DNA of 64,000 bases, taken from NCBI RefSeq assembly GCF_016595465.1, contig NZ_JAENIK010000012.1:310001-374000 (forward strand), given 5' to 3'. The translations under genes and the position numbers were made by a program. The stretch's first letter is position 1. Each line of letters starts with the position of its first letter. This document shows, in pieces, positions 53,183-61,796 of the stretch. The notes under the pieces are model-generated. The model was given only the letters and a program-made list of their open reading frames with translations. It was not told the origin of the DNA and searched no databases. This stretch comes from Luteolibacter yonseiensis. Its GTDB lineage: Bacteria > Verrucomicrobiota > Verrucomicrobiia > Verrucomicrobiales > Akkermansiaceae.

Positions 53183-53878
53183 ATGCACACACCACCCTTC
53201 ATCCGTGCCAACAGACTCAAACGCCTTGCCGAGGCGGAAGCCCATCACCGACTGGCGATAGCGTTGGCCGTTGGCTTGGCAGCGCTGGGCCTCAGTCTTC
53301 CTTTTCTGAAATTGTCTGTGAGTTTGATTGTTACTTGGGACGCTTTCGCCATTTCCAGCTTGGTTCTGGCTTGGTTGGGGATGTTGCTCACAGACCCTCA
53401 AGCTCGTGTCCGTGAGGCCCATTTGCAGGATTCCAGCCGCACAGCCATCTGTTTTTGTGTGGTTTTAGCATCCCTGGCGGGTCTGCTGGGGGCGGGTGTG
53501 CTCCTCGGAGCCGCCAAAGATTTGCAAGGCGGCGAAGTGCTCAGGCATGTGGCACTGGCCTCGCTAACGATTGTCTCCTCGTGGTGTCTGGTGCATACCA
53601 TGTTGGCACTCCACTACACCCATGTTTTTTATTGCCCATGCGAGGGTTCATCGCCGGACGATGCCGGTGTGGGACTTCAATTCCCAGAAGAGGAATATCC
53701 GGACTATCTGGATTTCGCTTATTTCTCTTTTGTAATAGGCATGACATTCCAGGTTTCAGACGTGCAGGTCACCTCCCGTGGCATGAGGCGCATTGTCTTG
53801 CTTCATGGCCTTCTATCCTTCGCCTTCAACACCATCATCCTGGCATTCAGCATCAACCTAGCCGCGACCCTTCTCTGA
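53183..53878 (+). CDS. DUF1345 family membrane protein
   Basis: The product is 231 aa from the ATG at 53183 (MHTPPFIRANRL). Five to six hydrophobic helices are visible. The DUF1345 signature is clear at the end: DFAYFSFVIGMTFQVSDVQV, TSRGMRRIVLLHGLLSF, FNTIILAFSINL. The conserved HYTHVFYC segment lies near residue 145. The family's function is not established. It lies convergent with the HAMP-like gene and just to the right of the gene graveyard; it appears intact. Confidence 0.9.
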   Translation: MHTPPFIRANRLKRLAEAEAHHRLAIALAVGLAALGLSLPFLKLSVSLIVTWDAFAISSLVLAWLGMLLTDPQARVREAHLQDSSRTAICFCVVLASLAGLLGAGVLLGAAKDLQGGEVLRHVALASLTIVSSWCLVHTMLALHYTHVFYCPCEGSSPDDAGVGLQFPEEEYPDYLDFAYFSFVIGMTFQVSDVQVTSRGMRRIVLLHGLLSFAFNTIILAFSINLAATLL

Positions 53879-54021
53879 GGGCCGGCTTTGGAAAACCGAG
53901 CTTCGCGAGTCACTCCGTTTGAACCGGAGCACCTTAATCTCAGCGGGGGAACCTTGGTGTAACATCGTGAGCGGAAGCAGGCTGACAAGAGGGAGGAGCG
54001 CTCTTTTTCTTAACACGTGGC

Positions 54022-54597
54022 CTATTTCTTAGCCTTCCTGAGCACCTCATCCTCGTTGACTTGAAGGAGATCGAGCAGATCACCCTCCAGCGCCGTGACA
54101 AGACGCATCACCGGAACCAAGTCATCCTGCGCGGTTGCGGAGACAGTTTTAAGGGCCTCACGAAGTCCCCGCAAATGATCCAAGGAGCGGGAAACGGAAT
54201 CTGGCTCGGGTGTGCGGCGCAGGCGGGTCACCAGATGGTTCACACTCGCGACGACATGGCCGACTTCCTTCACGCTCACGGTGCAGTCAAGGAACTCCAA
54301 CCGCCCGGCAGCCACACGGCGAAGGTGGAGGAAGATGTGATCCGTCGGCTCGATGAGCAAGCGACGGATCAACAGGAATGAAACCACCCAAACGGCGAAT
54401 CCGATGACCGCCACGTGGAGAACATGATGGAGTAAAAATGCTCCCAAGGCTGATGGCGGCTCGATGAAGTATTCCACAAGCGAATAGATCGCCATGCCTA
54501 TCACGGTTGCGGCGAGCGTCCAGCGGCTGACCTTGCTATGGAGCGTGCCGGTATTGTCAGCCGTCGTGTGAAGGGGAATGTGATTTTCAACATGCAT
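54022..54597 (-). CDS. membrane protein with HAMP-like region
   Basis: The product is 191 aa from the ATG at 54597 (MHVENHIPLH). Two membrane helices are visible (WTLAATVIGMAIYSLVEYF and HHVLHVAVIGFAVWVVSFLL), the second followed by a HAMP-type segment (RLLIEPTDHIFLHLRRVAAG) and a helical output-like region without kinase or methyl-accepting motifs. It is the last gene downstream of the CzcCBA set, 70 bp after the small metal-binding protein gene. A role in sensing or in membrane organisation of the pump is possible but not shown. Confidence 0.65.
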   Translation of the reverse strand: MHVENHIPLHTTADNTGTLHSKVSRWTLAATVIGMAIYSLVEYFIEPPSALGAFLLHHVLHVAVIGFAVWVVSFLLIRRLLIEPTDHIFLHLRRVAAGRLEFLDCTVSVKEVGHVVASVNHLVTRLRRTPEPDSVSRSLDHLRGLREALKTVSATAQDDLVPVMRLVTALEGDLLDLLQVNEDEVLRKAKK

Positions 54598-54667
54598 AAT
54601 ATCGAATGGCAAATCCGGGGGAATACGCCGCCCCCCGAATGACGGGAGGCGGCGCATAGGGTTGGCA

Positions 54668-55150
54668 TCAATGCTTGTGGTCGTCGCCTTCCTTATGGTC
54701 GTGACCCTTTTCCTCTCCGCCATGGGCGCAGGTACAGGCATACTCGGCATTCGAGCAGGTAGGGCACTTCGCAAGGTTCAGGTTGAACTTCTCGGTAGTG
54801 GACTTGGCATCCGGAGTAACCTTGATCTGAACGACGACCGGCAGTTCGTCACCGTCAGGGATGGTCTTGTCGGAGACGAGCTTGTCGCCATCTTTCGTGA
54901 AGGCGAGTTTCGTCGGAGCCGAGCGATCACCCATGGTGACGGTGACGGTTTGCGCGGCAGGTGCCACGACCTTGCCGGAGTCATCCACGAAGCGAACTTC
55001 CACTTTTTTTTCCTTTGTGACAAGGAACTCAACATGTGGCTCCACGCTGTCGATGATACGACCACCATTGGGAGCTTTGATTTTTTCCGCCCCGGAGGCG
55101 AAGGCGAGGCTGACGACGAGGGCGGCGATAGTTACTAGTTTGGTTTTCAT
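54668..55150 (-). CDS. secreted metal-binding protein of the CzcCBA set
   Basis: The product is 160 aa from the ATG at 55150. A signal peptide (LVTIAALVVSLAFASGA) precedes a beta-type domain (APNGGRIIDSVEPHVEFLV, VEVRFVDDSGKVV) like those of small periplasmic proteins beside RND pumps. The C-terminus is a metal-ligand tail: KCPTCSNAEYACTCAHGG and then HDHKEGDDHKH. It starts 89 bp after the RND pump gene, same strand. It probably hands metal to the pump or buffers it in the periplasm. Confidence 0.8.
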   Translation of the reverse strand: MKTKLVTIAALVVSLAFASGAEKIKAPNGGRIIDSVEPHVEFLVTKEKKVEVRFVDDSGKVVAPAAQTVTVTMGDRSAPTKLAFTKDGDKLVSDKTIPDGDELPVVVQIKVTPDAKSTTEKFNLNLAKCPTCSNAEYACTCAHGGEEKGHDHKEGDDHKH

Positions 55151-55238
55151 GCGATTTGTTTTTCTGACGATGTTTGGTTTGTGTTTACAGATGCCGTTGC
55201 GGCGGAGCGCTGGTACGACGCTCCGCCGCAATGGAAAT

Positions 55239-58200
55239 TCAATGGGAAGCGGCCGACTCCAGTTCGATCGACTTCGCAGCGGCCTTGCGACCGAAAGTGA
55301 AGAAGACCGTGGGGGTGACGCCCAGTCCCAGCAGGGTGCTGGTGATCAAACCGCCGACAATGACGACGGCGACGGGATGGAGGATTTCCTTGCCCGGTTG
55401 ATCGGCGGCGAGCACCAGCGGGATCAGTCCGATGCCGGCGGCGAGCGCGGTCATCAGGACGGGAACGAGGCGTTCCTTGGTGCCGCGGATGACCATCTCC
55501 TTGGTGAAGCTCTCTCCCTCGTGCTGCATGAGGTGCAGGTAGTGGGAAATGAGCATGATGCTGTTCCGTGCGGCGACCCCCGCCACGGCGATGAAGCCGA
55601 CGAGGGTGGCGATGCTGATGTTGTTCAGCTTGAAATACGTGAACACCAGTCCGCCGACCATCGCCAGGGGAATGTCGCAGAGTACTTGGAACGCGAAGAA
55701 CGGCGTCTTGAAGTAGCCGTATAACAAGAACCCGATAACCAGAAGAATCACGCCTGTAAACAGCGCGATGCGCTGGGTGGCGTCCTGCTGAGCCTGGAAC
55801 TCGCCTTCGAACTTGATGAAGTAGCCCTCCGGGAGTTTCACTTTTTCGGTCACTTCCTTCCTCAGTCGCTCGACCAGAGTGGATACGTCACGCACTGTCG
55901 GCTTGATCGCCAGCGCATATCGACGCTGGCTGTCTTCCCGGAAGATGACGTTCGGCCCTTTGGCTTCCCGCACGTCGGCGACAAGTGACAGGGGCACTCG
56001 CTGGCCGTTGCCCATCTCAATGGGAATCTGCGAGATCTTCTCCGGCGAATTCCGCCATTCCAAGGGAAGGCGGGTGACGAGATTGACCGAGCGCTGACCC
56101 TCTCTCAATTCCCCAACTTCCTTCCCTCCGACGAGGGCGGAAAGCTGCTCATTAAGATGACCCGGTGCGATACCGTAGGCACGGGCCCGATCACGATCCG
56201 CTTCGATACGGAGCTGGGGAATCGAGGACTGGACATCGAGCTTGGCATCTTCGAAACCGGGAATGGTTTTGCAAATCGTCTGGATCTCGACGCCGATTTT
56301 TTTCAGTTCCTCCAGGTCCGGTCCGAAGATCTTCACCGCGACCGGTGCGGAAACGCCGCTGAGCATGTGGCCGATGCGGTCCGCCAGGGGACCACCGACG
56401 ACAGCGAACACACCCGGCACCGTTTTGAGACGCTTGGTGATGTCCGCGAGGATTTCGGTGCGGTCACGTGCCTTGCCTTTCGTTTCGCCTTCGGCCTCGC
56501 GGAAATCCACGTCGAATTCGGCGGTGGAGACAGGAACCACGTGGTCACCCCGTTCCGCCCGCCCGAGACGGCGTCCGACTTTGCGGACCTCCGGCACGGA
56601 CAGGATCTGCTGCTCAACGACATCGGAAATTTTGTTCATTTCCTCAAGCGACGTGCCGGGAGCGGAAGTCACGGCGACGAGTGCCGTTTCTTCCTTGAAC
56701 TTGGGCAGGAAGTCCTTGCCCATTTGAGGATAGAGCGAGAACGCGGCTACGACGATGATCAAGGCCACCGCAAGCAACAGATACGGCTGGCTGAGGCCAA
56801 AACGGAGCCATACATGTTCCAACAACCACTTCATGGCGCGGGTGACCATGCCGTCCTTGTGTTCGTGACCCGCCTTGGGATTGAGCAGGAACGAGCAGAG
56901 CACCGGGATCGCCGTGAGCGAGACGATGAACGAGGCGATCATGGAAATGATCGTCGCAATCGCGATGGGCGCAAACAATTTGCCCTCGACTCCTGTCAGA
57001 CCGAGCAGCGGCAGGAAGACCAGAATGATGAGGATGGTCGCGTAGAGGATGGAGTTTCTCACCTCGCCGGAAGCACGGGCGATCACGGAGAGCCGTGCGT
57101 GAGGTTTTTCCAGTGCGGCGTTTTCCCGGAGTCTTCGATAGACATTCTCCACATCGACGATGGCATCATCCACCACCATGCCGATGGCGACGGCGAGGCC
57201 ACCGAGCGTCATCGAGTTCACACTGATGCCGGACCATTTGAAGATCAGCATCGTGATGCCGAACGAAAGCGGCATCGCCATGAGGGTGATGAAGGTCGTG
57301 CGGAAATTAAGAAGGAACACAAAGATAACGATGGTAACCATGATCGCACCGTCGCGGATTGCTTCGGTCAGGTTGCCAATGGCATGGTCGATGAAGTCCT
57401 TCTGCTGGAACAGCAGCGTGGTCTCCATGCCTTTCGGGAAGGAGGGCTGTAACTCAGCGAGGGCCTTGGTGATTTCACCGGTCAAGGCGCGGGTATCAAA
57501 TCCCGGAGCTTTCGTGATCGACATGATCACGCCGTAAGTTGGTGTCTTTTCCGGACTTTGACTGACCGTCGCATCACCGCGCATCGGTTCAATTCCCCAG
57601 ACCACATTCGCGACGTCCCCGATGGAAATAGGCCTGTCGTTGACATGTTTGACGATGGTGCTGGCGATGTCGCCGAGTTGCACTGTCATGGCGAGGTTTC
57701 GCACCATGATCTCGGTGGTGCCGGTATTGATGAAGCCGCCGGTGGTGGTGCTGGCGGATTCTTCAGCGGCTTTTTCGAGCTCGTCGAAGCTGACGCCATT
57801 CGCCTGCATTTTATAAGGATCCGGCTGGATTTCGATCTGCTTGACGCCGCCGCCCATGTTGAGGATTTCGGCGATGCCCGAAATACTTTGCAGGCGACGC
57901 TTGATCGTCCAGTCCGCCATGGAGCGAACATCGCTGGGTGCCATGTAGCCGGGTTCACCCTCCTTGATGGTGGAGCGAACGCCGACCAACAGGATTTCAC
58001 CCATCAGCGAGGCAACAGGTGTCATGAAGGGTTGCACTCCTTCCGGCAGTTGCTCGCGCGCCCCTTGCAGGCGTTCCTGCACCAGCATCCGGGCCTTGTA
58101 GATATCCGTATCCCAACCGAACTCGGCGTAGACGAGCGAAAGGGAGACGTCGCTGTTGGTCCGCAGCCGGGTGAGTCCGGCCACTCCCATCAACGCGCTT

Positions 58201-58409
58201 TCGATCGGCTGGGTGACACGCATTTCCACTTCTTCCGGCGAAAGACCACCGGACTCGGTGAGGATGATGACGGTGGGTTTTGAGAGGTCCGGCAGCACCT
58301 CGACCGGGAGTTCGGTGGCGGTGCGCAGTCCCATGACCATCAGGATCAGGGACAGGCCGATAATGATCGCTCGATTGGCGAGCGACCAGTGAATCATTTT
58401 GTTCAGCAT
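55239..58409 (-). CDS. czcA: heavy-metal RND efflux pump (CzcA/CusA family)
   Basis: The product is 1,056 aa with the RND layout of twelve helices and two large periplasmic loops. The start (MLNKMIHWSLANRAIIIGLSL), the segment TELPVEVLPDLSKPTVI and the central helix-4 region GGLAVAIGMVVDDAIVDVEN are typical of the heavy-metal subfamily. It exports divalent or monovalent metal ions using the proton gradient, together with the adaptor encoded 3 bp upstream and the TolC-like factor. The exact metal is not evident. The start codon follows the adaptor stop within a few bases, so translation is coupled. Confidence 0.93.
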   Translation of the reverse strand: MLNKMIHWSLANRAIIIGLSLILMVMGLRTATELPVEVLPDLSKPTVIILTESGGLSPEEVEMRVTQPIESALMGVAGLTRLRTNSDVSLSLVYAEFGWDTDIYKARMLVQERLQGAREQLPEGVQPFMTPVASLMGEILLVGVRSTIKEGEPGYMAPSDVRSMADWTIKRRLQSISGIAEILNMGGGVKQIEIQPDPYKMQANGVSFDELEKAAEESASTTTGGFINTGTTEIMVRNLAMTVQLGDIASTIVKHVNDRPISIGDVANVVWGIEPMRGDATVSQSPEKTPTYGVIMSITKAPGFDTRALTGEITKALAELQPSFPKGMETTLLFQQKDFIDHAIGNLTEAIRDGAIMVTIVIFVFLLNFRTTFITLMAMPLSFGITMLIFKWSGISVNSMTLGGLAVAIGMVVDDAIVDVENVYRRLRENAALEKPHARLSVIARASGEVRNSILYATILIILVFLPLLGLTGVEGKLFAPIAIATIISMIASFIVSLTAIPVLCSFLLNPKAGHEHKDGMVTRAMKWLLEHVWLRFGLSQPYLLLAVALIIVVAAFSLYPQMGKDFLPKFKEETALVAVTSAPGTSLEEMNKISDVVEQQILSVPEVRKVGRRLGRAERGDHVVPVSTAEFDVDFREAEGETKGKARDRTEILADITKRLKTVPGVFAVVGGPLADRIGHMLSGVSAPVAVKIFGPDLEELKKIGVEIQTICKTIPGFEDAKLDVQSSIPQLRIEADRDRARAYGIAPGHLNEQLSALVGGKEVGELREGQRSVNLVTRLPLEWRNSPEKISQIPIEMGNGQRVPLSLVADVREAKGPNVIFREDSQRRYALAIKPTVRDVSTLVERLRKEVTEKVKLPEGYFIKFEGEFQAQQDATQRIALFTGVILLVIGFLLYGYFKTPFFAFQVLCDIPLAMVGGLVFTYFKLNNISIATLVGFIAVAGVAARNSIMLISHYLHLMQHEGESFTKEMVIRGTKERLVPVLMTALAAGIGLIPLVLAADQPGKEILHPVAVVIVGGLITSTLLGLGVTPTVFFTFGRKAAAKSIELESAASH

Positions 58410-58412
58410 GGG

Positions 58413-59543
58413 TCAGAGAGCCTTGGGTTCGAGGTTTGAAGAAGCGCGGGCTTTGGTGAGCAAGGACGCGAGCAGCAGGAGGAACAGGCCTCCGCTGACA
58501 TACATCCATACCTTGCTGACACCACCGGCGACCGACGCATCTCCGCCGCCGCTTTTCGCCGCAGCCATTTCAGCCTTCTTCTCGGGTGTGAGTTCACCGC
58601 CGTCCGCCGCGTGTTCGTGCCCGTGGGCTGCGTCGAGCGCTTCCTTGAGCGAGACACTACCGCCACCGGCGAAGGAGAGCGAATAGGCACCACGGGTGAC
58701 GACTTCATCCGCAGGAAGCAGCCCGCTGACGATTTCAACGAAGCGATCATTCATTTCACCGATCTGGACCGGGGTTTTGATGAAGGCGTTGGCCAGGCCA
58801 AAATGTTTGACGTAAACGAAACGCTTGCTGGTATCTCCCTGCAGGGCAGCCCGTGGAGCGGCGAGGACGTTCTTGCGCTCGCTCAATACAATGGAGAACT
58901 CGGCGCGCATGTCGGAACGCATCTTCAGGCCTGGATTGGCCACCTTGAAGATGGCATCGATGGTTCCACTCTCACGGTCGGCGGAGGTTCCGAAACGGAT
59001 CATCTCACCTTCCAGCGACTGTTCGCCGAGAGCGGAGACGCGAATGTGCGCCTTGCTGCCGGGTTTGAGCTTGGCCGCCTGGTTTTCCGGGACACGGGCG
59101 ATGGCCAGCACCTCGGTCAGGTCGGAAATATCCAGCAGTTCCTTGTCGGGTTCAACTGGCTCGCCGATGCGAATGTGAGACTCAACGACCAGGCCACCGA
59201 TGGGTGACCTCAGTTCGATAACCGGTGGCGGACTTCCCGGCTGACGGCTTTCCACGCGGACGAGAACCTGATCCTTTTCCACGGTGTCGCCTTCCTGCGC
59301 TTCGAGGCCGATGACCCGACCAGAAATCCGGCTGCTGAGGACGCCATGTCGCTCGGGGATTTCCGCGATCCGACCGAGGGCGAAGACGGTTTCCTCGAAG
59401 TTGGTTTCCTCGACTTCGACGGTTTCGATACGGAGGTTCTTCACTCCGGTTTCATCAAGGACGATGGTATCCGAGCTCTCGGCGGCGTGGATATTACAGA
59501 TGGAGAATAGAAGCGAACTGATTAGAGATATATGAAGTTTCAT
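58413..59543 (-). CDS. czcB: RND efflux periplasmic adaptor (CzcB type)
   Basis: The product is 376 aa with a signal peptide (LISSLLFSICNIHA). Membrane-fusion-protein parts are in order: a barrel-sandwich start (ETVFALGRIAEIPE, GLEAQEGDTVEKDQVLVRVES), the lipoyl-like half (RSPIGGLVVESHIRIGE), a beta-barrel segment and a C-terminal helix after a His-containing linker (DAAHGHEHAADGG). A C-terminal membrane helix (VWMYVSGGLFLLLLASLL) is unusual for this family, which normally ends in the periplasm. It lies between the TolC-like gene (14 bp) and the pump gene (3 bp). Confidence 0.88.
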   Translation of the reverse strand: MKLHISLISSLLFSICNIHAAESSDTIVLDETGVKNLRIETVEVEETNFEETVFALGRIAEIPERHGVLSSRISGRVIGLEAQEGDTVEKDQVLVRVESRQPGSPPPVIELRSPIGGLVVESHIRIGEPVEPDKELLDISDLTEVLAIARVPENQAAKLKPGSKAHIRVSALGEQSLEGEMIRFGTSADRESGTIDAIFKVANPGLKMRSDMRAEFSIVLSERKNVLAAPRAALQGDTSKRFVYVKHFGLANAFIKTPVQIGEMNDRFVEIVSGLLPADEVVTRGAYSLSFAGGGSVSLKEALDAAHGHEHAADGGELTPEKKAEMAAAKSGGGDASVAGGVSKVWMYVSGGLFLLLLASLLTKARASSNLEPKAL

Positions 59544-59557
59544 GAAATGGGGAAATG

Positions 59558-60784
59558 TTATGGTTTGGCGAGTGCTGTCTCATGACGCACGCGGGCAAGG
59601 TGGAATTCCCGCAATGCATCAAGGCGCGAGGCGGAGAGTTGCAGGCGCTTTTCGCGGGAACGGAGGACGGACTGGATTTCGCCTTGAGCGTTGCGGTAGG
59701 CATCTTCCGCAAGTTTGCTCTGCTCGTCCGCGAGAGGGAGCAGGGTATCGTTGATCTCAGCGATCATCTTCGCCCATTCCTGCATCTCCGCCCGGGCGGC
59801 TTCGGCTTCCAGACGGATGCCACGTCCGAGGGCGATGGCTTCCTTTTCCTTCCGAACCTTTTTCGCTTGGGCTTCCTGGATCGCACCTTCATTCTTATTC
59901 CAGAACGGCAGTGCGATCTTGAAACGCAATCCGACCATGGCTTCGTTTTCGTAGCCGGCCGGGGCGTCCTCCGAACGTTCGACTCCGGCGAAAATTCCGC
60001 CTTCGACATCGTCATAGCGCTTGGCCTGCTCAAGCTCGACACCTTGGGCGGCGGCAAGAGCACCCAGTTTGGCGGCTTGGAAATCCGGCCTCTGGGACGG
60101 ATCAGCGGCCGTACCCGGCAGCTTGGCATCAGGCAGTGTTCCTCCGACGCTGAGGCCCTCGCCGGGGCGCATGCCCAGCAACGGTTTCAGCTCGCCTACG
60201 AGCGCCATTTCAGTGGCGTCAAGCTGGCGGATTTCGGTGGACAAGCTGGTGGCTTCGAGTTTCGCCTGACCTGCGTCCAGTGCCGAGCCTTCGCCTTTTC
60301 CCGCAGCCTCCGAAAGGAAATCGGCGAACTGCTTGGAAACATCCGATTGCTCGCGCAACAAGGTGCGGCGTTGGCGGCTTGCGAGGATCTTGACCACCGC
60401 TTCACGGGCCTGGCCGGTGAGTTGGCGTTCGACTTCACGAACCTCCGCTTCGGATGCTTTGACCTCGGTGAAGGTCACATTTTTTTCCAAGCGCAACCGG
60501 TCGGTGATCGGAAAACGTTGGGAGACTCCGATTTCGATTTTTCCCTCGCGGAAGCGTGGGTTGTGGTCGATTGCGGTTTCGATTTCCGGATTCGCGAGGC
60601 GACCGGACTGGCTCATGCGGCCGAGTGCCTCCTGGATGCGGAGGCGGGCGGCTGCAAGATCGGGATTTTGGGCGCGGATGCGGTCACCGATACTCGTGAG
60701 AGTGACGACGACGGCGGGTTCCGCACCGAGTGGATGGACCATGGAGGCAAGCGCCAGCACGGCCAATATAGATAATTTGGACAT
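59558..60784 (-). CDS. czcC: TolC-like outer-membrane efflux protein (CzcC type)
   Basis: The product is 408 aa from the ATG at 60784 with a signal peptide (LAVLALASMVHPLGA). Two OEP halves are visible; each has long helices (IRAQNPDLAAARLRIQEALG, LEQAKRYDDVEGG). It should form the outer-membrane channel of the tripartite pump with the next two genes. It is the first of the czcC-czcB-czcA order; a small His/Cys-rich gene lies upstream on the same strand, 145 bp away. Confidence 0.88.
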   Translation of the reverse strand: MSKLSILAVLALASMVHPLGAEPAVVVTLTSIGDRIRAQNPDLAAARLRIQEALGRMSQSGRLANPEIETAIDHNPRFREGKIEIGVSQRFPITDRLRLEKNVTFTEVKASEAEVREVERQLTGQAREAVVKILASRQRRTLLREQSDVSKQFADFLSEAAGKGEGSALDAGQAKLEATSLSTEIRQLDATEMALVGELKPLLGMRPGEGLSVGGTLPDAKLPGTAADPSQRPDFQAAKLGALAAAQGVELEQAKRYDDVEGGIFAGVERSEDAPAGYENEAMVGLRFKIALPFWNKNEGAIQEAQAKKVRKEKEAIALGRGIRLEAEAARAEMQEWAKMIAEINDTLLPLADEQSKLAEDAYRNAQGEIQSVLRSREKRLQLSASRLDALREFHLARVRHETALAKP

Positions 60785-60929
60785 GGTTGTTTTAGATAAA
60801 TGTACGTGCTGAAAAATGGGCACAGTACGTGAAAAGCAGACTAACGAGGGGATCCGAAATGGCAAAGTGGTGCCAAGCGGGGGATTACGGCGTGACTCAA
60901 GGACACACCGGAGCGTGACTAACGTACGC
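60785..60929. promoter_or_regulatory. upstream region of the CzcCBA set
   Basis: This 145-bp stretch holds GTACGTG copies near 60799 and 60825 and ACTAACG repeats near 60842 and 60918. They could be operator elements for a metal sensor. No sensor gene is seen in the window. Confidence 0.3.
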
Positions 60930-61334
60930 TCAAATTAACGGCGGCTTTTCGGACGCCAGAAACGGTCCTTCGGGCGGCACTTCGCCTTCATGGCGGACGC
61001 CCAACAGGGATGACCCGGGAACTCCGAGTCGGCAGATATAGCTGCTATCCAGGCTCAATGGCAGGCCTGACGAACAGCAGTTATGATGTTCGTGATCAGG
61101 CGGACAACCCTTGTCATCCTGTTGATCGTCATCGGGGAGATCCGCATCCAACTGGCTGTCGGCACTCATTTCAATGGTGCTGCAGCTGTTCGAGCGGATG
61201 TCGTGCAAATGATCGAAGCCGATGGCACGCAGCGACAGCGCGACGAAAACGCCGACAATCATCGCCCATGTAACATAGCTCTTCAACACGGCGCAGCCAA
61301 CCATATGAGAGCGTATGTGCAAGTCGAATCGCAT
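60930..61334 (-). CDS. small His/Cys-rich membrane protein upstream of the CzcCBA set
   Basis: The product is 134 aa from the ATG at 61334; an ATG at 61304 is equally plausible. A hydrophobic helix (WAMIVGVFVALSLRAIG) is followed by an acidic stretch and a metal-ligand cluster, CPPDHEHHNCC. The C-terminus has EVPPEGPF. The layout is like that of the small protein beside the ZnuD-like receptor at 14.1-14.4 kb. It lies directly upstream of czcC, so it is probably part of periplasmic metal handling. No named family is recognised. Confidence 0.65.
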   Translation of the reverse strand: MRFDLHIRSHMVGCAVLKSYVTWAMIVGVFVALSLRAIGFDHLHDIRSNSCSTIEMSADSQLDADLPDDDQQDDKGCPPDHEHHNCCSSGLPLSLDSSYICRLGVPGSSLLGVRHEGEVPPEGPFLASEKPPLI

Positions 61335-61374
61335 TGTGAATGATACTTATTTAGATGTTTGCGCGGTTGCTTAC

Positions 61375-61683
61375 TCAATGCCTTGTCCGGGAGACCTTGT
61401 CGAGGTAGCGCTTTCCTGATTCAGGTCCCATCACGGAGGCGATTTGTTTCTCATGAATATCGATTTCCTCGGCGCTGGGCTCGTTTTCCGAGAAGGGATT
61501 TCCTGATCCATGAAAGCCATATTCGATTTCCCGCAATTTTCTTATCTGAAAATCGCGCAAGCCTAATTCGGTTCTCCATGATTCCAGCCGTCGGGAGATC
61601 CGCTGTCGTTGGCCAACAGCCGCGATCATGATCGGAGAGAAAAATGCGAGCAGGGAGACCAATACTCCCGCAGCCAGACTCAT
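61375..61683 (-). CDS. small membrane protein between the P-type ATPase and CzcCBA genes
   Basis: The product is 102 aa from the ATG at 61683 (MSLAAGVLVSLLAFFS). One N-terminal helix is followed by a basic, helical part (RRLESWRTELGLRDFQIRK, REIEYGFHGSGNPF) and an acidic segment (ENEPSAEEIDIHEKQ). A longer frame to 61884 would overlap the P-type ATPase gene and lacks family support. The arrangement (one helix, then a helical periplasmic part) is like that of small metal-resistance periplasmic proteins, but I cannot assign it. Confidence 0.55.
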   Translation of the reverse strand: MSLAAGVLVSLLAFFSPIMIAAVGQRQRISRRLESWRTELGLRDFQIRKLREIEYGFHGSGNPFSENEPSAEEIDIHEKQIASVMGPESGKRYLDKVSRTRH

Positions 61684-61796
61684 CTTGTCGCGCCGCGTCC
61701 ATGCGGAGAGAGGTATCCGACGGCGGCGCTGCCAACTCCTGCCGCCCGCCTCTGGAAACCGGGGGGCGTTTCTACGGGGATCTCTCCAACGGCTGC

